Shown here: positions 15,806 through 24,893 of the stretch, piece after piece
Position numbering within the stretch: the first letter of the stretch is position 1
Layout of the letters: every line of letters starts with the position of its first letter
Assembly (NCBI RefSeq): GCF_004764705.1
Contig: NZ_SHLX01000033.1
Location: 33,753 to 97,752, forward strand
DNA length: 64,000 bases
Direction: 5' to 3'
Source of the DNA: Paenibacillus cymbidii
GTDB taxonomy: Bacteria; Bacillota; Bacilli; Paenibacillales; NBRC-103111
Position numbers and translations under genes: made by a program
Notes under the pieces: model-generated
Told to the model about the DNA's origin: nothing
The model's database searches: none
Seen by the model: only the letters and a program-made list of their open reading frames with translations

Positions 15806-18762
15806 ACGCGGATCGGACAATTGTAGTATCCTGTCGCTACCTTTCGGACGGGCAACTGTTTCTTCACGGAGCATACGACGACGGCGCCGGCATCCCTTTA
15901 TTTCAGCTGAAACAGCAGTTATTCGTCTGGCATGAGCCGTCCTTCTACGGATCGTTGATTGAAAGCGGATCGTACAACGGCAAACAAGGCTATTTGCTCC
16001 CTGCATCGATGGGACTGGCGTATATGGCCGACCCTCCCGTCATGTTGATTGCCGGCTTGCGCTGGGATCCGGCAGCAGCCGTGCTGCAGCGCATGGCGCA
16101 GCTGTTGCTCGAATCGCTTGCGGGCGGCTGGTACAAGCCCTCCTTTGCCAAACATCGGCAAGGTCGATTCGGTTGGGAACTGCTGCTTCCCCAGGATCGA
16201 CTGGACGTGCTGGCGGAAATCGTACCTTCGGCCGAGCAGCATCGGCTGCCGCAGCCGGAGATGTGGCTGGACGCGGTGTTGGCCAGTTGGATGGGCAGCG
16301 AAGAAACGCTCGCCAGCGCCTGGGATGAGGTTGCCGCCGCCCATCCGGCGGTTCGCTCGGGCCTGCCGTCAGCGGCGAACAGCGCCGCGGCTTCTCCGGG
16401 TGCGGTTCACCCGGTTTACGAAGAAGAAACGGAATGGCTGATTGCCATCGGCTGGAGCACGGACGAGTGTCCGTTCCACACGACGCTGCAATTGGTCGAA
16501 CCGACGGACGACGAGCATTGGCGCCTGCAATTGGCGTTGCACAGCCGCGACGGAACGGGGCAACCGGCAGCAATCGAGTTGGGGCAAAAGAAGCTCTCCT
16601 CCGGGCTCTTGCCAGCCGAATGGGAGCCTTATTTGGCCGACCAAACAACGCGGGTTGTCGCGCGAATCCGTCGCGCGGCGCCTGAGCTGTTCGCCGATGA
16701 AGCCGATGCGGGCACGCTGCGCAACCAGCTGACCGATGACGAGGCATGGACCTTTATGGAACGGCAGAGCTTGGCCATAATCCGGGCCGGTTGTCCCGTT
16801 GCGCTGCCTTCCTGGTGGGAGCAGCTGCGGCTGATGAAACCGAAGGTTCGGGCCCAATTGCGCCCCGAATCAGGCTCGTCACAACCGGGCAGCATGCTCG
16901 GTTTGCAGCAGATCGTCGACTTCGATTGGCGTATCGCTTTGGGCGATTTGGAGCTGAACGAGGCGGAGTTCAGGCGGGCTGTCGAGCGCCAGAAATCGTT
17001 CTTCCGTTACCGCGGCCGCTGGGTGCATCTCGCTCCCGAACAGCTCAGGCAGCTCCTCAAGCTGTTTGCGCGCTTTCGTCAAGAGGGGATGTCGCTGCGG
17101 GACGTGCTGGAACTGCACTTGCTCGGGGCGGAAGACCAGCCCGTTGATGCGGTCGAATCGACCGCTGCCGTCGAGGGCACAAGCGCCGAATCAACCGACC
17201 GCAGCATCGACCTGACGGTCGAACTGAACGACTATTGGCTGGGCTTCATCCGTCAGCTGCACGATACGCAAACATTGCCCTCGCTCCCCGCGCCGCTTGG
17301 TCTGCTCGGGGCGCTGCGGCCGTACCAGGCGGAAGGGTTCTCGTGGCTGGCGTTTCTTCGCCGCTTCCGGCTCGGCGCCTGTTTGGCCGACGATATGGGA
17401 TTGGGCAAAACCATTCAGTTTATCTCCTACCTCTTGCATACGAAACTCTCGGAGCAGCCGACGGCACCTGCGCTGCTGATCGCGCCGACTTCCGTAATCG
17501 GCAACTGGCAGAAGGAATTGGAGCGATTCGCCCCCACGTTGCAGGTTCAGGTGCATTACGGAACGGGAAGGCCAAAAAGTGCTTCGCTCGCCGCCGCGAT
17601 TGCGGGAGCGGATCTGGTCATCACCTCCTACGCCTTGTCCCATCTAGATGAGGAGGAGCTCGCTTCCGTGCGCTGGAGCTGCATTTGCCTGGACGAGGCG
17701 CAAAACATCAAAAACGCCGAAACCAAACAATCTTCCGCCATCCGGCGGCTGGAAGCGGATCACCGGATCGCCATGACCGGCACGCCGCTGGAGAATCGGT
17801 TGACCGAGCTGTGGTCGATTTACGATTTTATCAATCCCGGTTATCTCCGCAGCCTGGGCGACTTCACGCGGCGTTATGTCAACGTCATCGAACGGACGAA
17901 CGATGCCGCACAAATCGTGCAAGTCCAGCGTCTGGTGCGTCCGTTCCTGCTGCGCAGACTGAAGAAAGACCCGAATATCCGGCTGTCGTTGCCGGAGAAG
18001 AACGAAGCCAAAACTTACGTTTCCCTCACGACCGAACAAACCGCGCTGTACGAGAGCACCGTGCAGAACATGCTGCAAACGATCGAAACGTTGCAGGCGA
18101 TGGAGCGGCGCGGCTTGATTTTGGCCACCTTGACCAAACTGAAACAGATTTGCAACCATCCCTCCCTGTTCACCAAAGAGCAGGCGGGGCGGCTGAACGC
18201 GGAACGTTCGAACAAACTGGCCCGGTTGGTGGAGATGGTGCAGGAAATGCGTGCCGAAGGGGAAAAAGGATTGGTGTTTACCCAATTCGTTGACATGGGC
18301 CACATCCTGCAAGAGCTGCTGGCGCAGCAATTGAACGAGCCGGTGCTCTTCCTGCACGGCGGCGTGGCCAAATCGGCGCGCGACCGGATGATCGACCGCT
18401 TTCAGCATGGGGCGACAGCAGATGCCGAGGGCGCGGGATTGTTTATCTTGTCCTTGCGGGCAGGCGGCACGGGGCTCAACTTGACGGCGGCCAATCATGT
18501 GTTCCACTTCGACCGCTGGTGGAATCCGGCCGTCGAGAACCAGGCTACCGACCGCGCCTACCGGATCGGTCAAACCCGCGACGTTCAGGTGCACAAGTTT
18601 ATTGCCTTGGGCACGATTGAGGAACGGATCGACGACATGATCGAGCGCAAACAGGAGCTTAGCAGCCAAATCGTCGGCAGCGGCGAAAACTGGATCACCG
18701 AGCTATCAACGAGCGAGCTGCAAGACTTGTTCATGCTGCGTCACACGCGGGCAGAACGCTAG
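15802..18762 (+). CDS. SNF2-family DNA-dependent ATPase/helicase
   Basis: A 986-residue SNF2/Rad54-like ATPase. It has a long N-terminal accessory region (bacterial SNF2 N-terminal domain, to about residue 500), then helicase lobe 1 with Walker A DDMGLGKT (about 530), LDEAQNIKN (about 630) and MTGTPLENRL (about 657). Lobe 2 has QICNHPSLF, FTQFVDMGHIL, SLRAGGTGLNLT and the arginine motif QATDRAYRIGQ. The ATG at 15802 overlaps the SWIM gene stop and has AAAGGAAA upstream; an upstream open frame to 15715 is ignored. Probable role: remodelling protein-DNA complexes during repair or transcription. Confidence 0.93.
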   Translation: MNADRTIVVSCRYLSDGQLFLHGAYDDGAGIPLFQLKQQLFVWHEPSFYGSLIESGSYNGKQGYLLPASMGLAYMADPPVMLIAGLRWDPAAAVLQRMAQLLLESLAGGWYKPSFAKHRQGRFGWELLLPQDRLDVLAEIVPSAEQHRLPQPEMWLDAVLASWMGSEETLASAWDEVAAAHPAVRSGLPSAANSAAASPGAVHPVYEEETEWLIAIGWSTDECPFHTTLQLVEPTDDEHWRLQLALHSRDGTGQPAAIELGQKKLSSGLLPAEWEPYLADQTTRVVARIRRAAPELFADEADAGTLRNQLTDDEAWTFMERQSLAIIRAGCPVALPSWWEQLRLMKPKVRAQLRPESGSSQPGSMLGLQQIVDFDWRIALGDLELNEAEFRRAVERQKSFFRYRGRWVHLAPEQLRQLLKLFARFRQEGMSLRDVLELHLLGAEDQPVDAVESTAAVEGTSAESTDRSIDLTVELNDYWLGFIRQLHDTQTLPSLPAPLGLLGALRPYQAEGFSWLAFLRRFRLGACLADDMGLGKTIQFISYLLHTKLSEQPTAPALLIAPTSVIGNWQKELERFAPTLQVQVHYGTGRPKSASLAAAIAGADLVITSYALSHLDEEELASVRWSCICLDEAQNIKNAETKQSSAIRRLEADHRIAMTGTPLENRLTELWSIYDFINPGYLRSLGDFTRRYVNVIERTNDAAQIVQVQRLVRPFLLRRLKKDPNIRLSLPEKNEAKTYVSLTTEQTALYESTVQNMLQTIETLQAMERRGLILATLTKLKQICNHPSLFTKEQAGRLNAERSNKLARLVEMVQEMRAEGEKGLVFTQFVDMGHILQELLAQQLNEPVLFLHGGVAKSARDRMIDRFQHGATADAEGAGLFILSLRAGGTGLNLTAANHVFHFDRWWNPAVENQATDRAYRIGQTRDVQVHKFIALGTIEERIDDMIERKQELSSQIVGSGENWITELSTSELQDLFMLRHTRAER

Positions 18763-18785
18763 GCTAGAAGGAGGCACCCTACGTC

Positions 18786-18992
18786 ATGTCCAAACGCAAA
18801 CGCGACAAAAAGCAACAAAAAGCGCTGCGGCATCACAAGCCGGAGCGCGAACAATCGGCGGCACCCGCTGCCGCGGCGCCTGTTGCCCCGCCATCGCCGC
18901 CGGGCCAACAAGCCCCCGCCCCTCACCTGGACGGCCTGTCGCCCGCCTGGCGGCAGTGGTACGAACGCGTGGCGCAACGCATCGGATCTTAG
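18786..18992 (+). CDS. Small basic hypothetical protein, 68 residues
   Basis: A strong ribosome site (AGAAGGAGG) precedes this ATG, 23 bases after the SNF2 stop. The product starts MSKRKRDKKQQKALRHHK, has a Pro/Ala-rich middle and ends with LSPAWRQWYERVAQRIGS. It is highly basic at the N-terminus and may bind nucleic acid. I do not recognise a family. It is probably the third gene of the SWIM/SNF2 operon. Confidence 0.6.
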   Translation: MSKRKRDKKQQKALRHHKPEREQSAAPAAAAPVAPPSPPGQQAPAPHLDGLSPAWRQWYERVAQRIGS

Positions 18993-19001
18993 GGCTGTGT
19001 C

Positions 19002-19044
19002 GCATACTAAAAGGCAACCCTGTCGTGGCTGCCTTTTAGTATGC
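19002..19044. terminator. Shared hairpin between convergent operons
   Basis: A long stem GCATACTAAAAGGCA ... TGCCTTTTAGTATGC lies between the SNF2 operon (plus) and the glycan operon (minus). It contains the last codons and stop of the minus-strand sugar-phosphate transferase gene. There is no separate T-run, but the TTTTA inside the stem allows terminator function for both sides. Confidence 0.55.
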
Positions 19045-20442
19045 ATTCTTATTGATAAAGCCGTTGACAATCGTTTTCCAAATGATTTTCACATCGAACA
19101 GGAACGTCCAGTTCTCAATGTAGAAAATATCGTGCGAAATGCGCTCCTCAATCGACGTGTCGCCTCTCAGGCCGTTGCTTTGCGCCCATCCCGTCAATCC
19201 CGGCCGAATATGGTGCTTGACCATATACTTCGGAATTTCCTCCTTGAACTGCTCGACAAAATGCGGACGCTCCGGCCGCGGACCGACGACACTCATATGC
19301 CCGAATAAAATATTGAAAAACTGCGGCAACTCATCCAGGCTCGTCCGTCGCAGAAAACTGCCGAACGCCGTACGCCGCGGGTCATTGGCCACCGTCCAGC
19401 CGGTATCCGCCGTTAGCTTCGAATCGACACGCATCGAGCGGAACTTGTACATCGAGAACGTACGCCGGTTGAGCCCGACCCGTTCTTGCTTGAAAATAAT
19501 CGGCCCGCGCGAAGTCAATTTCACCCCGATCGCGATGGCGATCATCGGCGGGAGCGTGATGATAATCGCCGCAAGCGAAAACGCAATATCGAAGGCTCGC
19601 TTCAAAAAACGGTTGCCCATGTCGTCAAGCGGGATGTCGCGAACATTAATCAACGGCAAGCCGGCGAAATTATCGAAGTGCGGCCGCGCCGGCAAATAAT
19701 CGTAAAAGTCCGGAATAATCATCGTACGCAAGCCCGCTTTTTCGCATACTGAAATGATGGCGCCATACTTGCTGTGGGCCGTCAGCGGGAGCGCAATGAT
19801 CACCTCGTCGATCAGCACTTTCCCCACAATCGTTTCCAATTCGTCTACCTTGCCCAGAATCGGCTTATAGCCCCGATGTGCTTCTTCTTGTCCGGTTTGG
19901 TAATCGTCGAGAAACCCGACCACCTCGTAACCAAGCTCCGGATATTGCTGCAAATTTTTGTAGAACCGCCTGCCCAAGCTCCCCGCTCCGAGGATCAGCA
20001 CGTATTGCTTGTTGTACCCTTTCTTGCGCAGCCGCCGCAGCAGCAGCTTGATATAGAAGCGGTATGCGCCGTGCAGGACGACATTTAAACCGACGAACAA
20101 TGCCAGGAAATGCCGCGATATGTCCACCTGCTTGTACAGGAACAAAATGCTAAGCAGCGCCAGCAAACTGACCGCGTGGATCTGGACGATTTTGTACAGT
20201 TCGAACGAAAACCGCTTTTTCCGTTTCGGCGAATAAAAATTTGTTACATAGCCGAAGCCAACGGCAATCATGCCATACAACAGCATCCATACCATGTAGG
20301 AATTGAACGACAAGTGCGACTCGTTCGCGAACCAGCCGGACATAAACTTGGCCCACCAAGCGAGAACGAATGCCGCCTGAATCGCAATAAAATCCGTCAG
20401 CCCATACACTTGCGGCAGCACGCTTTGATTTTTGCGAATCAT
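19036..20442 (-). CDS. Undecaprenyl-phosphate sugar phosphotransferase (initiating enzyme)
   Basis: A 468-residue polyisoprenyl-phosphate hexose-1-phosphate transferase of the WbaP/WcaJ/WsfP type. It has four to five N-terminal membrane helices, a CoA-binding-like Rossmann domain (VLILGAGSLGRRFYKNL), another helix (about 280-300), and the catalytic bacterial sugar transferase domain with KRAFDIAFSLAA, FKQERVGLNRR, MYKFRSM, RRTSLDELPQ and VGPRPERP. It transfers a sugar phosphate to undecaprenyl phosphate on the membrane and starts the glycan chain; in S-layer clusters WsfP does this with galactose. The ribosome site GAGGTGA overlaps the stop of the preceding glycosyltransferase gene. Confidence 0.9.
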   Translation of the reverse strand: MIRKNQSVLPQVYGLTDFIAIQAAFVLAWWAKFMSGWFANESHLSFNSYMVWMLLYGMIAVGFGYVTNFYSPKRKKRFSFELYKIVQIHAVSLLALLSILFLYKQVDISRHFLALFVGLNVVLHGAYRFYIKLLLRRLRKKGYNKQYVLILGAGSLGRRFYKNLQQYPELGYEVVGFLDDYQTGQEEAHRGYKPILGKVDELETIVGKVLIDEVIIALPLTAHSKYGAIISVCEKAGLRTMIIPDFYDYLPARPHFDNFAGLPLINVRDIPLDDMGNRFLKRAFDIAFSLAAIIITLPPMIAIAIGVKLTSRGPIIFKQERVGLNRRTFSMYKFRSMRVDSKLTADTGWTVANDPRRTAFGSFLRRTSLDELPQFFNILFGHMSVVGPRPERPHFVEQFKEEIPKYMVKHHIRPGLTGWAQSNGLRGDTSIEERISHDIFYIENWTFLFDVKIIWKTIVNGFINKNAY

Positions 20443-20449
20443 TCCCCTG

Positions 20450-21316
20450 TCACCTCAATCGCTTGATTTCGTTTCTGGCAACCGCCAATCCAAGCTTAAC
20501 GCCGATCCCCGCATAAACAAGCCCGTTCACCACAAAATTGTATTTGCTTTGGTAATGTTTCCGGTGGAACAATACCATCGCGCGATGAAACTCGTACGTA
20601 ATTTTGATCGGCTTGCTGCGGCTGCTCGCCCGTTTATGATGAATAATCGTCGTTCGCGGGTAATAGTACACTTCCCATCCGGCCGACTTGATCCGGTAGC
20701 ACCAATCCACATCTTCGCCATACATAAAAAAAGCTTCATCCAGCATCCCCACCTGCTCGACCGTTTCGCGGCGAACGAGCATGAACGCGCCGACCAAACA
20801 ATCGACAGCATATTCCTCGTCCGGGCTTAAATAACCGAGCTGGTATTGATTAAAATGCGGCTTGTCAGGAAAAAGCTTCGCAATGCCGAAGGCGTAGTAG
20901 AACGATGCCGACGGCGTCGGAAACCCGCGGCGGCACGCTTTATCCAGCGAACCGTCGGGCAGCACCACCTTGCAGCCGCTGGCGCCGACCCGCGGACGCT
21001 CGTCCATGAAGCGCAGCATAATGTCCAGCGAATCCGGCGCCACTTCCGTGTCCGAGTTGAGCAGCAGAAAGTACCGCCCCCGTGCCACCTTCATCGCTTG
21101 ATTGTTCGCTTTGGCGAAGCCTATATTGTCGCGGTTGCATATCAGATGCACCTGCGGAAACTCGCTGCGGATGCAAGCGACCGAGTCGTCCTTCGAGTCG
21201 TTGTCGACGACAATGACTTCGTACGTGTACGAGGTAACAGATCGATCGACCGACCGCAGCGCTTGCAACGTTAAGTCTCGCGTATTGAAGCTTAGGATTA
21301 GGATGGATAGGTCCAT
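20450..21316 (-). CDS. Glycosyltransferase family 2 (rhamnosyltransferase-like)
   Basis: A GT-A fold glycosyltransferase of about 288 residues. It has an N-terminal nucleotide-sugar site (LSILILSFNTRDLT, EVIVVDNDSKDDS), the metal motif LLNSDTEV, and the acceptor region EDVDWCYRIKSAGW typical of WcaA/RfbF-like rhamnosyltransferases, then a C-terminal helix. It probably adds rhamnose or another dTDP/UDP sugar to the lipid-linked glycan. The ATG at 21316 is preferred; a GTG four codons upstream abuts the ribosome site. Its stop overlaps the ribosome site of the sugar-phosphate transferase gene, so the two are translationally linked. Confidence 0.85.
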   Translation of the reverse strand: MDLSILILSFNTRDLTLQALRSVDRSVTSYTYEVIVVDNDSKDDSVACIRSEFPQVHLICNRDNIGFAKANNQAMKVARGRYFLLLNSDTEVAPDSLDIMLRFMDERPRVGASGCKVVLPDGSLDKACRRGFPTPSASFYYAFGIAKLFPDKPHFNQYQLGYLSPDEEYAVDCLVGAFMLVRRETVEQVGMLDEAFFMYGEDVDWCYRIKSAGWEVYYYPRTTIIHHKRASSRSKPIKITYEFHRAMVLFHRKHYQSKYNFVVNGLVYAGIGVKLGLAVARNEIKRLR

Positions 21317-21318
21317 GG

Positions 21319-21333
21319 GGGGAGCCACTCCCC
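21319..21333 (-). promoter_or_regulatory. Hairpin covering the glycosyltransferase ribosome site
   Basis: On the minus strand GGGGAG-TGG-CTCCCC forms a perfect six-base-pair stem two bases before the ATG at 21316. The GGGGAG arm is the only ribosome site. Upstream (21334-21552) is AT-rich non-coding DNA with nothing further recognised. Confidence 0.5.
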
Positions 21334-21552
21334 TCTATAAAATGATTATTATATGCTACTAAATTACTATCAAATATAAATAGAAGCTCTATCTATTCCA
21401 ATGGAATGCAATACACAGATAAAAAATGGACGAAATATACTTCATCTATTTGACTACATTCTGTCAATCACCTTATGCAAGTATATTTTTAATTTCCGAG
21501 CGGTTTATCATTTAAAATTATTAACTTAGTCCCACAAGAGATGTAACTACGT

Positions 21553-22524
21553 TTATTGCTTGTCGATAATCTTCCTCCACCATGCTTCATTATCAAGATA
21601 CCATTGAATGGTCATTTGTATACCGGATGCAAAATGATGAACCGGCTGCCAACCGAGCTCGGTTTTTATTTTGGTAGCGTCAATTCCATACCTTCGGTCA
21701 TGACCGAGACGATCGGTTACGTAAGATATTAAGGAGTCTGATTTCCCCAGTTGCTCCAAGATGGTGTTCACAATTTCGATATTAGTCTTCTCGTTGCTAC
21801 CGCCAATGTTATACACTTGGCCATCCGCACCCTTGTGCAAAACAAGATCAATGCCGCTACAATGATCTTCAACGTATAACCAATCTCGGATATTCAAACC
21901 ATCACCATAAATAGGCAATGACTTATCATCCAATGCATTTGCGATCATCAAAGGTATCAGTTTTTCTGGATACTGAAAAGGACCATAATTGTTGGAGCAC
22001 CGGGTAATATTGACGGGCAGTCCGAAGGTCTCGTGATACGCTCGAACCAACATATCGGCCCCCGCCTTGCTAGAAGAATACGGGCTGTTGGGTGCAATAG
22101 GAGTTTGCTCCGTAAACAATCCCGTGTCTCCCAAGGAACCATATACTTCATCCGTCGATACTTGGACGAATTTATCGACACCGAACTGCCGGGATAAGTC
22201 GAGTAATACTTGTGTGCCAAGCACATTCGTTTTTACGAAAATATCGGGGTCCGTAATACTTCTGTCCACGTGCGATTCAGCCGCAAAATTGACCACGAAA
22301 TCGATACCGGAATCGAAAACTCGCTTCATTGCATCTCTATCCGCGATATCTGCTTTCACAAATTTGTAATTGGATTGATCCTCTATGCTTTTCAAATTCG
22401 AAAGATTTCCTGCATATGTCAATGCATCCACGTTATAAATTTGATACGAAGGATACTTTTTCAACATGTACATTACAAAATTACTGCCGATAAACCCTGC
22501 TCCACCGGTTACAAGCACTCTCAT
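21553..22524 (-). CDS. rfbB: dTDP-glucose 4,6-dehydratase
   Basis: RmlB, a short-chain dehydrogenase/reductase enzyme of 323 residues converting dTDP-glucose to dTDP-4-keto-6-deoxyglucose. The NAD site is GGAGFIGSNF (7-16), the family fingerprint STDEVYGS follows (123-130), and the catalytic YxxxK pair is Tyr149/Lys153 in PYSSSKAGAD. It is the last gene of rfbA-rfbC-rfbB. Its 4-keto product could feed both dTDP-rhamnose synthesis (RfbC, RfbD) and the DegT aminotransferase further upstream. GC content is visibly lower than in the flanking core genes. Confidence 0.95.
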   Translation of the reverse strand: MRVLVTGGAGFIGSNFVMYMLKKYPSYQIYNVDALTYAGNLSNLKSIEDQSNYKFVKADIADRDAMKRVFDSGIDFVVNFAAESHVDRSITDPDIFVKTNVLGTQVLLDLSRQFGVDKFVQVSTDEVYGSLGDTGLFTEQTPIAPNSPYSSSKAGADMLVRAYHETFGLPVNITRCSNNYGPFQYPEKLIPLMIANALDDKSLPIYGDGLNIRDWLYVEDHCSGIDLVLHKGADGQVYNIGGSNEKTNIEIVNTILEQLGKSDSLISYVTDRLGHDRRYGIDATKIKTELGWQPVHHFASGIQMTIQWYLDNEAWWRKIIDKQ

Positions 22525-22526
22525 CC

Positions 22527-23087
22527 TTATGCCCCCACATATACGAAATTATTGTCCGCTCGAGCCAACTCTGGATGCTTACCGTCTTTCTCTGACAAAA
22601 TGGGCGAGGATACCGGCCAGTCGATTGCGACAGTTGGGTCGTTCCATATAATCCCTCTATCGAGTTCTGGAGCGTAGTATTCATTCACTTTATATACTAC
22701 TTCCGTATTGGGCGATAGCGTGCAAAACCCATGTGCAAACCCTCTTGGAACTAATAATTGACGTTTATTGCTGCTAGACAAAATAAAACTTGCCCACTTC
22801 CCGAATGTTGGCGAGCCTTTACGAATATCTACAACCACATCGAAGATGACACCAGCCACCACGCGTACCAATTTGGTTTGTGCTTTAGGGCTCAACTGGT
22901 AATGCAACCCTCTGAGAACCCCAGACTCCGTTGATAACGAATGATTGTCTTGTATAAAATCATCGTGCAAGCCGAGTTCTTCGTACTTTTTCCGATTATA
23001 GCTTTCCATAAAGAAGCCTCGGCTGTCTCCAAATACTGAGGGCTCGATCAAATAAACATCGCTTAAAGCCGCATGAACCAACTTCAA
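22527..23087 (-). CDS. rfbC: dTDP-4-dehydrorhamnose 3,5-epimerase
   Basis: RmlC cupin epimerase of 186 residues. Visible family blocks are FGDSRGFFMESYN, FIQDNHSLS, VLRGLHYQL (with the catalytic His) and VPRGFAHGFCTLS. It epimerises C3 and C5 of the 4-keto sugar in dTDP-L-rhamnose synthesis. It starts with TTG behind AGAGGTGAA and lies two bases before rfbB and 13 after rfbA. Its length is normal. Confidence 0.95.
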   Translation of the reverse strand: MKLVHAALSDVYLIEPSVFGDSRGFFMESYNRKKYEELGLHDDFIQDNHSLSTESGVLRGLHYQLSPKAQTKLVRVVAGVIFDVVVDIRKGSPTFGKWASFILSSSNKRQLLVPRGFAHGFCTLSPNTEVVYKVNEYYAPELDRGIIWNDPTVAIDWPVSSPILSEKDGKHPELARADNNFVYVGA

Positions 23088-23100
23088 ATTTATTCACCTC

Positions 23101-23844
23101 TTAAAGCTTCAATTTTCCAAACTGTTCGCCGAACACAATATCCTTGGCATATTCGTTGGCCTTATCGATGGAACTGTGTGTGCCGGCATCCGTCCACCAG
23201 CCTTGTAATACGTCGAACGACAATTCATTCTTTGCAATATATGCGTTGTTGACATCCGTTATTTCCAGTTCCCCGCGAGCCGAAGGCTTCAGCAGGCGAA
23301 TGATTTCAAACACGGAACTATCGTACATGTAGATTCCTGTCACAGAAAAATTGCTTTTGGGGACACGTGGCTTTTCCTCGATGGAAACAATTTTGTCTCC
23401 CCCCAATTCTGCTACCCCATATCGCTGGGGATCGTGTACCTCTTTCAGCAATATTTTCGCACCCGTTTTTTGTTGGCGAAAATTGTTCACGTAGACAGAT
23501 ATATCATCTTCAAATACATTGTCACCCAGAATGACGGTCATTTGATCGCGGCCAACAAAATTTTCGGCCAAGCCTAGGGCTTGTGCAATTCCCCCGGCCT
23601 GGTCCTGTACTTTGTAGGTAAATTCGGCTCCGAAATCGGTGCCACTCCCCAATAAGCTTACTACATCTCCCATATGTTCGCGACCAGTTACGATCAGGAT
23701 GTCATTGATATCTGACTTTAACAACTTTTCAATGGCGTGATAGATCATCGGATATTTCCCGACAGGCAGTAAATGTTTATTGGTTACCTTGGTAAGTGGA
23801 AACAATCTCGAGCCTGTTCCACCAGCTAATATAATTCCTTTCAC
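23101..23844 (-). CDS. rfbA: Glucose-1-phosphate thymidylyltransferase, short type
   Basis: RmlA nucleotidyltransferase making dTDP-glucose from glucose-1-phosphate and dTTP. The N-terminus has ILAGGTGSRLFPLTKVTNKHLLPVGKYPM, read as the dTTP loop plus the substrate-binding block. LGDNVFEDD holds the metal Asp, and YGVAELGG, SIEEKP and GWWTDAGTH follow. At 247 residues it is the short form, without the roughly 40-residue C-terminal extension of enterobacterial RmlA. Start is GTG at 23844, behind GGAGG; the frame extends five codons upstream into the ribosome site. It has its own promoter. Confidence 0.93.
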   Translation of the reverse strand: MKGIILAGGTGSRLFPLTKVTNKHLLPVGKYPMIYHAIEKLLKSDINDILIVTGREHMGDVVSLLGSGTDFGAEFTYKVQDQAGGIAQALGLAENFVGRDQMTVILGDNVFEDDISVYVNNFRQQKTGAKILLKEVHDPQRYGVAELGGDKIVSIEEKPRVPKSNFSVTGIYMYDSSVFEIIRLLKPSARGELEITDVNNAYIAKNELSFDVLQGWWTDAGTHSSIDKANEYAKDIVFGEQFGKLKL

Positions 23845-23884
23845 AATTCCTACCTCCAATTAGTAGAGTACCCTAATTCTTATA

Positions 23885-23912
23885 ATTATATTATCGATAA
23901 AATGCTTGTCTA
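23885..23912 (-). promoter_or_regulatory. Promoter of rfbA-rfbC-rfbB
   Basis: On the minus strand TAGACA, a 16-base spacer and a perfect TATAAT lie about 40 bases before the rfbA start codon and directly after the rfbD terminator. This splits the rhamnose genes into two transcription units. Confidence 0.65.
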
Positions 23913-23923
23913 TTTTTATTTTA

Positions 23924-23949
23924 CAAAAAAAAAGTGTACTATTATACAC
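23924..23949 (-). terminator. Terminator after rfbD
   Basis: On the minus strand the hairpin GTGTA-TAATAG-TACAC is followed by a long T-run, 30 bases after the rfbD stop. Confidence 0.7.
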
Positions 23950-23979
23950 AGATTCTGTAATATATTCGATTTAACTTTA

Positions 23980-24834
23980 TTAACTTTCAGATACAACATT
24001 CAAGAAGTGCTTTAAACCTGCATACCAATTGCGCATTGTCGGCAATCCGTTTAGACGGGTGGCTAGGTTATCCAAAACGGAAAAAGCCGGCCGTGGAGCA
24101 ATTTGATCAAATACTGACGAAGCAACAGCTTCAATAGCAAGATCATTGCGATTAATTTCCTTTAAAATTACTTGTGCAAACTCATACCAAGAACATGCCC
24201 CTGAATTTGAAACATGGTATACACCATAAAACTCCGTTTTCACCAATATTTCAAGCCATTCTGCCAAATCATAGCAATACGTCGGAGAACCTATCTGATC
24301 GTTTACAACCTTTAATGGCTTATTTTCTTGAGCAGATCGACAAATTTTTTTCACAAAATTGTCACCATATGCTCCATATAACCACGAAGTTCGGATAATA
24401 AAAAAGCGATTTGTTAAGCACTGTACAAAATGCTCTCCTGCCAGCTTTGAACGTCCGTAAACGTTCCTCGGATATGGCAGATCAAATTCATGATAGGGCC
24501 TGGTTACCGTACCGTCAAAAATATAATCCGTGCTTATATAAACCAACTTGCTTTTTACTTTCTGTGATGCAACGGCGACATTTCTTGTGCCCATAGCGTT
24601 TACTTGAAACGCCCTTTCCATCTCCTTCTCCGCAGAATCGACATTCGTAAATGCGGCCGTGTGGAAAATAACATCGGGCCGAATAGATAGAATAATCGAA
24701 TTCACTTGATGGAGATCTGTAATATCCAGTTCTGAACGAGAGAATGAAAATACTTCCGAGTTTTCTGACGGTCCAAACCGTTTCGTCAATTCTGTACCAA
24801 GTTGTCCCGATCCCCCGGTTATTAATATCCTCAC
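23980..24834 (-). CDS. rfbD: dTDP-4-dehydrorhamnose reductase
   Basis: RmlD, last step of dTDP-L-rhamnose synthesis, 284 residues. NADPH site ITGGSGQLGTEL, fingerprint FHTAAFTNVDSAEKE, STDYIFDG, and the catalytic YGRSKLAGE (YxxxK). The C-terminus carries the substrate-binding block with APRPAFSVLDN. It starts with GTG behind GGGAG. It ends the long minus-strand operon that begins with the FkbH gene, and a terminator follows before the rfbA promoter. Confidence 0.94.
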   Translation of the reverse strand: MRILITGGSGQLGTELTKRFGPSENSEVFSFSRSELDITDLHQVNSIILSIRPDVIFHTAAFTNVDSAEKEMERAFQVNAMGTRNVAVASQKVKSKLVYISTDYIFDGTVTRPYHEFDLPYPRNVYGRSKLAGEHFVQCLTNRFFIIRTSWLYGAYGDNFVKKICRSAQENKPLKVVNDQIGSPTYCYDLAEWLEILVKTEFYGVYHVSNSGACSWYEFAQVILKEINRNDLAIEAVASSVFDQIAPRPAFSVLDNLATRLNGLPTMRNWYAGLKHFLNVVSES

Positions 24835-24893
24835 TATTACTCCCTCCTTGCAGAAATACTGGACTTAGTCAATTCATTATATGTTTCAGAATC

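Noticed and set aside
14843..16006. 387-codon minus-strand open frame opposite the SWIM/SNF2 genes
   Set aside because: It spans the coupled junction of two real genes and has shadow-like composition.
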